Below are positions 7,011 through 12,357 of a stretch of DNA of 12,357 nucleotides, piece after piece. Position 1 is the stretch's first letter. Every line of letters starts with the position of its first letter. The position numbers and the translations under genes were made by a program. The DNA comes from Candidatus Gastranaerophilales bacterium (lineage in GTDB: Bacteria > Cyanobacteriota > Vampirovibrionia > Gastranaerophilales > Gastranaerophilaceae), in assembly GCA_021201175.1 (NCBI GenBank), contig JAJQFK010000214.1:1-12357 (forward strand), given 5' to 3'. Under the pieces are notes generated by a model. That model saw nothing but the letters and a program-made list of their open reading frames with translations, did no database searches and was not told the origin of the DNA.

Positions 7011-8429
7011 AATCATGTATTCTTTTAAACTTTTTACTACAGAATCTGCAATTTTTTCTTGAAAATCGTTTGTTTGAAGCAAAATATATTCCGAAGGATT
7101 TATCATGTATGCTGCTTCTATTAGTACTGAAATGGGATTGGAGGCGCGTGTTAACACAAAGCTGGAATTATGAATGCCGTTATCTTTTATATTTAAATCT
7201 TTTACAAGATTATTTTTTATAGTTAATGCTAACTCTTTTGCGTTCTCATTATAATAATGAGTTTCAATTCCATGTGTAACATAAGGATTTTTTCCGTCAG
7301 GAAGAGCATTATTATGAATACTTAAAGAAATAAACGCATTATTTTCTTTTGCCATATTAACTCTGTCATATAAAGGAACATTTTTATCGTCAATTCTTGA
7401 ATAAGAAACGATTGCGCCTTCTTTTTCCAGTTTTTTTATAATTTTTTTAGCTATTAGAAGATTAATATCTTTTTCGCAAACTCTTGAGGGGCCGACCGCA
7501 CCCTTTTCAGAACCTCCATGCCCTGCGTCAATAAATATTCTTACACCGTATAACGGACGGTAAGGATTGACTTTATCTGCAATTTTTCCCCTTCTTAAAA
7601 CAAGTTTTTCATCTTCATATATAACATCATAACCGGTAATCGGTCTGTCATATTCAAAGGTATATTTAATTATTTTTGAGTCAGGCAAATTTTTATTTTT
7701 TACCCCGTATAGAGTTAAACTAAGGTTTTTATCTTCCTGTACGAGTTCATACATAACCGGATATGTTACAGGAATTTTAAAATAATTGTAAAGTTTATCA
7801 GAAGTTTCAATTGGAGTAAAAACATCGGCATAAATTCTGTTATTGAGTATTTTAGGAGTTTCAATGTTCGATTCATGTATCCAAAATTCGCGCTCGGTTT
7901 GTTCTTCAAGTTTATACCACGAACCCTTTTTCCCCTCTAAATATAAGACTGTACCTTTCGGAAGTTCTGTTATTCTTTTAGAAGCAACAGAAGGTTTTTC
8001 ACGAACAGTTGAATTATTATTTAAAGTTTTTGTATAAAGATATGTTCCTTCTTCCTTCGGATAAAACTTTAATTCCACCGGCGGTGAATTTTCGGGTTTT
8101 GATTTCGATATTTTATAAATAAGATTTTTCTTTTTACCTTTGTAAGTTTCCGTTAATTCAAACGTATTTAATCCTGTAAGCAACGGTACGTATTGCACAA
8201 AAAAACTATCATTCCAAATTTTAACGGATTCACCGTTTATTTTTAAACTTGCTCCCTTTTTAACACTGCCAATAAAAAAAGTCGATTGCGCATTTATTAT
8301 TTTTTGTGTTGAAGCAGGATAAACAACATCAAGTGCCTGAACCGGCATACAGTTTAATATTAGATATGAAATTAATAAATGTCCGAGAAAATTTCGCGGC
8401 ACTAGATTATGTAAAAATTTTATACTCAT
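6996..8429 (-). CDS. secreted N-acetylmuramoyl-L-alanine amidase with SH3 domain
   Basis: This is a zinc amidase that cleaves the bond between MurNAc and the stem peptide of peptidoglycan. The 477 residues show a signal peptide (1-33, probable cut after VQA) and an Ig-like beta region (about 45-110) with IGSVKKGASLKINGESV. An SH3b domain (about 130-190) follows with TVREKPS, LPKGT and WYKLEE. A linker or beta region spans 195-285. The C-terminal Amidase_3 domain (296-475) has zinc ligands H304 (DAGHGG), E319 (EKDINL) and H372 (SIHNNA), and catalytic E438 (IEAAYMIN). All active residues are present. Start: the ATG lacks a Shine-Dalgarno and lies where its putative promoter would start transcription, so the message may be leaderless. 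Residues 11-26, the hydrophobic signal core, are encoded by repeat-like DNA. Confidence 0.93.
   Translation of the reverse strand: MSIKFLHNLVPRNFLGHLLISYLILNCMPVQALDVVYPASTQKIINAQSTFFIGSVKKGASLKINGESVKIWNDSFFVQYVPLLTGLNTFELTETYKGKKKNLIYKISKSKPENSPPVELKFYPKEEGTYLYTKTLNNNSTVREKPSVASKRITELPKGTVLYLEGKKGSWYKLEEQTEREFWIHESNIETPKILNNRIYADVFTPIETSDKLYNYFKIPVTYPVMYELVQEDKNLSLTLYGVKNKNLPDSKIIKYTFEYDRPITGYDVIYEDEKLVLRRGKIADKVNPYRPLYGVRIFIDAGHGGSEKGAVGPSRVCEKDINLLIAKKIIKKLEKEGAIVSYSRIDDKNVPLYDRVNMAKENNAFISLSIHNNALPDGKNPYVTHGIETHYYNENAKELALTIKNNLVKDLNIKDNGIHNSSFVLTRASNPISVLIEAAYMINPSEYILLQTNDFQEKIADSVVKSLKEYMILLKK
8352..8398 (-). repeat. second copy of the left-edge repeat, inside the amidase signal peptide
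   Basis: On the minus strand, CGCGAAATTTTCTCGGACAT (complement of 8379-8398) is identical to 82-101. Weaker similarity continues for about 27 bases with small indels, including ATATCTAAT (complement of 8359-8367, matching 108-116). A 20-base identity is not expected by chance in 12 kb. The copy encodes amidase residues 11-26, in the reading frame that would give RNFLGH from the left-edge copy as well. The 5' hairpin arm is degenerate here. Confidence 0.6.
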
Positions 8430-8435
8430 AGTTTA

Positions 8436-8464
8436 AGTGTATTGCATATCATGTTATTTATCAA
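8436..8464 (-). promoter_or_regulatory. putative amidase promoter
   Basis: On the minus strand, TTGATA (8459-8464) and TACACT (8436-8441) are separated by 17 nt. Transcription would start at about 8429, the A of the ATG, which fits the missing Shine-Dalgarno. It is divergent from the fixC promoter, 23 bp away. Confidence 0.45.
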
Positions 8465-8487
8465 TTAACTTTACAATATAATAATAT

Positions 8488-8516
8488 TTGATACAAAAAC
8501 AAAATAATTTTATAAT
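8488..8516 (+). promoter_or_regulatory. promoter of the fixC-fixX run
   Basis: TTGATA (8488-8493) and a perfect TATAAT (8511-8516) are separated by 17 nt. The predicted start near 8523 lies at the Shine-Dalgarno AGGGTGA (8523-8529), so the leader to the ATG at 8535 would be only about 12 nt. Confidence 0.65.
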
Positions 8517-8534
8517 AAATACAGGGTGAGTATT

Positions 8535-9824
8535 ATGGAAAAAAACAAAACACAAGTAATCGTTATAGGGGCGGGACCTGCCGGAGTTTGTGCTGCCATT
8601 ACCCTTGCAAGAGCTGATAAAGAAGTAATTCTCATAGAAAGAGGAGATTTAGCCGGAGATAAAAATATTTTCGGCGGAGCAATTTATTATAATCAGACAA
8701 AAGATATTTTCCCCGACTTTGAATCAAATGCGCCGATAGAAAGAGTTATAACCCAGCAGCGGATTTTTATGCTATCCGATAATGAAACAATGCAATTTTC
8801 ATATAATTATAACGATTTAAACAGAGCCTACACCGTAAATCGTTCTAAATGGGACAGATGGTGTGTTGAAGAAGCAAAAAAAGCCGGCGTATATTTTGCC
8901 CCAAAGACCCTCGTTAAAGAACTTATTGTTAAAGAAAACAAAGTTATCGGCATAAAAACAGACAAAGAAGAATATTATGCGGATATAACTATTATCGCTG
9001 ACGGTGTAAATTCTCTTTTAGCAAAACAAATAGGTTTAAGAAAAGATTTGAAGGATTCCGATGTCACTTTAAATGTAAAGGAAATGATTAAATTACCCGT
9101 TCAAACCTTGCAGGACAGATTTAATACAGATGATACCACAGGGATTGCCGCTAAAATTTTAGGCGGAGCTTTAAAGGATATGTTTGCGCTCGGATTCATG
9201 TATACTTACAAAGACACTGTTTCTATAGGTTTTGGCGTTTCTCTTGATGAATTAAAAAATTCCGGATTAACACCTTATGAATTACTTGATAAATTAAAAC
9301 AACATCAGGGTATTGCTCCGTTTATAAAAGGCGGTGAAACTGTTGAATACAGTGCGCACATGATTCCGGAGGGAACATACAGTTCATTACCTGAAGTATA
9401 TTCAGACGGAGTTTTATTAGCCGGTGATGCCGCTATGTTTGTTAATAATATCCACATGGAAGGCACAAATTTAGCCATGCTCAGCGGTAAACTTGCGGCA
9501 GAAACTGCAATTGAAGCAATAAATAAAAATGACTTTTCATCAAAAACTTTAAAATTATATTTTGATAAACTTAAAAAAAGTATAATTTTTAAAGATTTAA
9601 AAACTCATAATAATACAATAAAGGTAATAAAACGTAATATTAAAACATTAACTTCTTTATATCCTAAGCTTGCATGCAGTTTTTTTAATTTGCTTACAAA
9701 TGCCGACGGAGTTCCTAAATCCGATAAATACAGAGATTTTGCAGTCCAAATAATAAAATCAGGTGCAATATTCTCCACAATACCTTTAATCTTCTTTGCA
9801 ATAGGGAAATGTATAAAAAAATGA
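8535..9824 (+). CDS. fixC: FixC-type flavoprotein, electron transfer to quinone
   Basis: This FAD protein belongs to the FixC/ETF-quinone oxidoreductase group, which takes electrons from an ETF (FixAB) and, with FixX, passes them to membrane quinone. I start it at the ATG at 8535 (429 residues). AGGGTGA lies 5 nt upstream and overlaps the alternative in-frame GTG at 8526. Visible features are the FAD-binding GAGPAG (12-17), LIERGDLAGDKNIFGG (33-48), ADGVNS (155-160), the second FAD motif LAGDAAMFVNN (295-305), and EGTNLAMLSGKLAAE (309-323). The C-terminus has a hydrophobic stretch (SGAIFSTIPLIFFAIG) before KCIKK. Length fits FixC. It overlaps fixX by four bases. No fixA or fixB is adjacent, so the donor is encoded elsewhere. 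Confidence 0.93.
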   Translation: MEKNKTQVIVIGAGPAGVCAAITLARADKEVILIERGDLAGDKNIFGGAIYYNQTKDIFPDFESNAPIERVITQQRIFMLSDNETMQFSYNYNDLNRAYTVNRSKWDRWCVEEAKKAGVYFAPKTLVKELIVKENKVIGIKTDKEEYYADITIIADGVNSLLAKQIGLRKDLKDSDVTLNVKEMIKLPVQTLQDRFNTDDTTGIAAKILGGALKDMFALGFMYTYKDTVSIGFGVSLDELKNSGLTPYELLDKLKQHQGIAPFIKGGETVEYSAHMIPEGTYSSLPEVYSDGVLLAGDAAMFVNNIHMEGTNLAMLSGKLAAETAIEAINKNDFSSKTLKLYFDKLKKSIIFKDLKTHNNTIKVIKRNIKTLTSLYPKLACSFFNLLTNADGVPKSDKYRDFAVQIIKSGAIFSTIPLIFFAIGKCIKK

Positions 9825-10096
9825 ATATTAATGAAAAATTAGCAACTTTAAAATATAATAAAGGAAAAGAAAGCCACTTATATGCGGATAATACGGTCTG
9901 CCGGAATTGCAGCAATAAATTTTGTACATATATATGCCCTGCGGGGGTTTATGTATGGGATAAAGAAAAAAATGAACTAATAATAAGATATGAAAATTGC
10001 CTTGAATGCGGAGCTTGTAAAATAGCTTGCGAAAAGAAAAATATAATATGGAAATATCCCGAAGCGGAATATGGTGTAAAATTTAAAAATGGATAG
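9821..10096 (+). CDS. fixX: FixX-type ferredoxin-like protein
   Basis: The 91-residue iron-sulfur protein is the usual partner of FixC. It carries C27xxC30xxxxC35xxxC39-P and C60xxC63xxC66xxxC70, with the FixX hallmarks CPAG-Y (39-44), CLECGACKIAC (60-70) and W-YP-(E)-YGVKF near the end. It should hold [4Fe-4S] cluster(s) and move electrons from FixC towards quinone. The chosen ATG (9821-9823) forms the classic ATGA overlap with the fixC stop. An in-frame ATG at 9809 would add four residues but has its purine-rich site (AGGGAA, 9803-9808) with no spacing. The gene is complete. Confidence 0.94.
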   Translation: MNINEKLATLKYNKGKESHLYADNTVCRNCSNKFCTYICPAGVYVWDKEKNELIIRYENCLECGACKIACEKKNIIWKYPEAEYGVKFKNG

Positions 10097-10112
10097 TAAA
10101 TGAGAGGTGTCT

Positions 10113-10520
10113 ATGAGCGAAAATTACGAAAATAAGCAAAGAAGATGGTATGACAAAGATCCTATTTTATCACGTTCAATGAGGACTCTTGAAGCTTCTG
10201 ACGATGAAACACAGATAAAAGTAGCACTTAATCTGATTAAAATAATTGTTGAACATAATCTTGCATTTAGTGAATATACTGATGTCAACGAAATAATCGA
10301 TGCAGTTGAAGAAGGTATGGATACAAGAGCAAATTCAAGATGGTATGACATAGACAGAACCGTAAGAGCAGCAATAAATATGCTCCAAAATTCTCCTGCT
10401 TCTACACAAAAAATGCTTGCTAAGGAAATGGCAAAAATTGTTATAGATAAAATTAAAGAAGATAAAGATATTGAAGAACTAAAAAAAGAACTTGAACAAG
10501 ATGACACATCAAATGATTAA
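10113..10520 (+). CDS. unrecognised small protein with a duplicated RWYD helical unit
   Basis: I do not recognise this 135-residue protein. It contains two related units of about 40 residues, 65 residues apart. R11-W-Y-D14 begins unit 1 and R76-W-Y-D79 begins unit 2. Both then share D at +5, M/L pairs, S...TQ, an A in the next helix and an I-rich helix. The DNA is also repeated: AAGATGGTATGACA at 10142-10155 and 10337-10350. The rest is predicted all-helical and acidic, with no signal peptide or membrane segment, and a charged coiled-coil-like tail (115-130). Start: ATG at 10113 with AGAGGTG upstream; the alternative GTG at 10107 lies in that site. It is 16 bp after fixX and 14 bp before recJ, so probably co-transcribed. 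Confidence 0.8.
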   Translation: MSENYENKQRRWYDKDPILSRSMRTLEASDDETQIKVALNLIKIIVEHNLAFSEYTDVNEIIDAVEEGMDTRANSRWYDIDRTVRAAINMLQNSPASTQKMLAKEMAKIVIDKIKEDKDIEELKKELEQDDTSND

Positions 10521-10534
10521 CCGGAAAATATTTT

Positions 10535-12357
10535 ATGAAATATAACAAAATATGGAATATAAAGCAATCCCAAATAGATGAGGAGTTAAAAGCCGCATGT
10601 TCAGGAAATTCTGTTCTTGCAGTGCTGCTAAAAAACCGCGGGATTGATACAAAAGAAAAGGTATATGCTTTTTTACATCCGTTAAAAACAGCGCTTTTAC
10701 CTCCGGAAGTTTTTACTGATATGGAAAAGGCTTCTCAAAGAATAAAATATTCCATAGATAATAAAGAAAATATAACTATATACGGTGATTTTGATGCTGA
10801 CGGAATTACATCAACTGCATTGTTGTATTTAACATTAAAACAATTAGGCGCTAATGTTAATTATTACGTTCCCGATAGGGCGGCTGAAAGTCATGGAATG
10901 AACACTAAAGCTTTAGTCAATATAATATCCAAAAGAAAAGCCAAATTGATTATTACGGTTGATTGCGGAATTTCAAATTATAATGAAGTTAATTTTGCAA
11001 ACGGATTTAAAACCGACGTTATAATTACAGACCACCATGAAGCGCCTGAGTTATTGCCTGCCGCCTATGCAATAATTAATCCAAAAGCGCCGGATTCATT
11101 GGATTCTGCTTTATCGGTTGATAATATACAAAGCCTGAATGCGCTTGCAGGGGCGGGTGTTGCTTTTAAACTGGCATGCAAGCTGCTTGAAATGTATAAT
11201 CAGAAAGATTTTGTACATAATATACTGCCGCTTGCCGCCATAGGTACTATCGGAGATATTGTTGATTTAACAGGGGAAAACAGAATAATTACCGCAATGG
11301 GACTTGAACTTTTAAAATCCGGAAAAAATAAAGGTGCGGCAAGACTTCTCACGGAATCCGGATTTACGGATTTATCTTCAATAACTTCCGAAATAATTAC
11401 ATATTCGGTTGTTCCCAAAATCAATGCGGCAGGCAGGCTTGAATCTCCGATTACTGCGTTGAATCTGCTTATTTCGGAGGATGATGAAGTAATTAATACA
11501 TCTGTCAAAACATTAAATGATTTAAACTCTCTAAGGCAGGAATTATGCGAAGAAACGTTTAATCAGGCAAAAAAGTTATATGAAGAAAATATTTCGGAAC
11601 ACAAAAAAAGTATTATACTTTTTTCCGACGACTGGCATATTGGAATTATAGGGATTGTATGTTCTAAATTAGTTGAAAGCTATAACAAACCGGCTTTTTT
11701 AATGACCAGAGATTCTAATAATTCAAATATAATAAGATGTTCATGCCGGAGTATTGAAGGTATAAACATTCATGCCGTATTATCGGAACACAAAGATTTA
11801 TTTGAAGGTTTCGGCGGGCATAAAATGGCAGCAGGTTTCTCTTTTGACGAAAATAAAATAAAATTTGAAAATTTTAAAAAGCTGCTCTCAAAAACAATAG
11901 ATGATAACTCACAAAATATAGATTTCTCCAAAATAACTCTTAATGCGGATATGGAACTTTCTTTAGAGGATATTAATTTTGAAAATATTGAAGCAATAGA
12001 AAAAATGCAGCCGTTTGGAACGGCGAATCCTGCGCCTGTTTTTGTTATGAACGATTTAAAATTAAATCAGTACAAATTTATGGGGCAAAACAGCAACCAC
12101 CTTAAACTGTTTTTATCAAAAAATGATGCTTTAATTTTAGAATGCATAAAATGGAATTGTTCAGATTTCAGCATGCCTGTAAACACAGCACTTGATATAA
12201 TGTTTTCAATGCGATTGAATATATTTAATGATAAAAAATCAATTCAGCTTATTTTATCGGATATTCGTTCGGAATACCTGAATGTACTCAATAAAAATTC
12301 AGAGATAAAAATATTGGATCACAGGAACAAAAAGGATATTTTAAATCAAGTCATAGA
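10535..12357 (+). CDS. recJ: single-stranded-DNA exonuclease RecJ (5' part, runs off window)
   Basis: RecJ degrades single-stranded DNA 5' to 3' in recombination and mismatch repair. The open frame runs from ATG 10535 for 607 codons to the window end without a stop. DHH-family motifs are all present: YGDFDADG (83-90; D85, D87, D89), VDCGIS (142-147; D143), TDHHE (165-169) and GTIGDIVDL (237-245; D241). The DHHA1 part has NAAGRLESP (297-305), WHIGIIGIV (367-375), CRSIEG (404-409) and GFGGHKMAAGF (425-435), followed by MQPFGTANPAP (491-501) of the OB-fold region. The sequence already exceeds the ~577 residues of E. coli RecJ, so this is a long form with a C-terminal extension, as in Bacillus. 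A weak GGAA precedes the ATG. Confidence 0.95.
   Translation, partial: MKYNKIWNIKQSQIDEELKAACSGNSVLAVLLKNRGIDTKEKVYAFLHPLKTALLPPEVFTDMEKASQRIKYSIDNKENITIYGDFDADGITSTALLYLTLKQLGANVNYYVPDRAAESHGMNTKALVNIISKRKAKLIITVDCGISNYNEVNFANGFKTDVIITDHHEAPELLPAAYAIINPKAPDSLDSALSVDNIQSLNALAGAGVAFKLACKLLEMYNQKDFVHNILPLAAIGTIGDIVDLTGENRIITAMGLELLKSGKNKGAARLLTESGFTDLSSITSEIITYSVVPKINAAGRLESPITALNLLISEDDEVINTSVKTLNDLNSLRQELCEETFNQAKKLYEENISEHKKSIILFSDDWHIGIIGIVCSKLVESYNKPAFLMTRDSNNSNIIRCSCRSIEGINIHAVLSEHKDLFEGFGGHKMAAGFSFDENKIKFENFKKLLSKTIDDNSQNIDFSKITLNADMELSLEDINFENIEAIEKMQPFGTANPAPVFVMNDLKLNQYKFMGQNSNHLKLFLSKNDALILECIKWNCSDFSMPVNTALDIMFSMRLNIFNDKKSIQLILSDIRSEYLNVLNKNSEIKILDHRNKKDILNQVI

Noticed and set aside
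10124..10507. Minus-strand open frame opposite the RWYD protein
   Set aside because: Serine-rich low-complexity translation typical of the reverse of a Glu/Lys-rich gene; the plus frame has the ribosome site and operon spacing.
11200..11508. Minus-strand open frame of 102 codons inside recJ
   Set aside because: Lies wholly inside a recJ frame with intact catalytic motifs.

Overview
The window is AT-rich bacterial DNA with tightly packed genes and short intergenic gaps. Putative promoters are of the ordinary TTGACA/TATAAT type, and Shine-Dalgarno sites are present before some genes and absent before others. The gene content and low-GC codon use would fit an anaerobic, gut-type lineage such as Gastranaerophilales (Vampirovibrionia/Melainabacteria) or a low-GC Firmicute. 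That placement is my inference; nothing here proves it.

Left part (1-700). A structured short repeat fills the edge (1-117). It directly abuts a RelB/DinJ-type antitoxin gene on the minus strand, which has a clear promoter and a palindromic operator but no toxin gene behind it. A tRNA-Glu(TTC) gene with its own promoter follows, also on the minus strand.

700-2160. A lone MalG-type sugar ABC permease (minus) lies back to back with a DedA/VTT-family membrane protein (plus).

2190-5430, minus strand. This is a complete dTDP-L-rhamnose operon, transcribed in the order rfbC-rfbB-rfbD-rfbA with overlapping or nearly touching ends. A promoter and a leader of about 90 nt lie upstream.

5569-8429, minus strand. 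An NADP-type glutamate dehydrogenase lies downstream of a secreted, SH3-containing N-acetylmuramoyl-L-alanine amidase. A perfect 9-bp inverted repeat sits at the predicted gdh transcription start. The amidase signal peptide is partly encoded by a sequence matching the repeat at the left edge, including 20 identical bases.

8535-12357, plus strand. An operon-like run holds fixC, fixX, a small unrecognised protein made of two copies of an RWYD-containing helical unit, and the first 607 codons of recJ, which runs off the window. FixC and FixX would pass electrons to quinone, but the ETF genes fixA and fixB are not here.

Most genes are housekeeping or envelope functions. The points most worth a second look are the repeat shared with the amidase signal peptide, the solitary antitoxin beside the same repeat, and the duplicated-domain protein between fixX and recJ. 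I see no CRISPR array, insertion sequence or phage gene, and no stretch over 300 bases without a gene.
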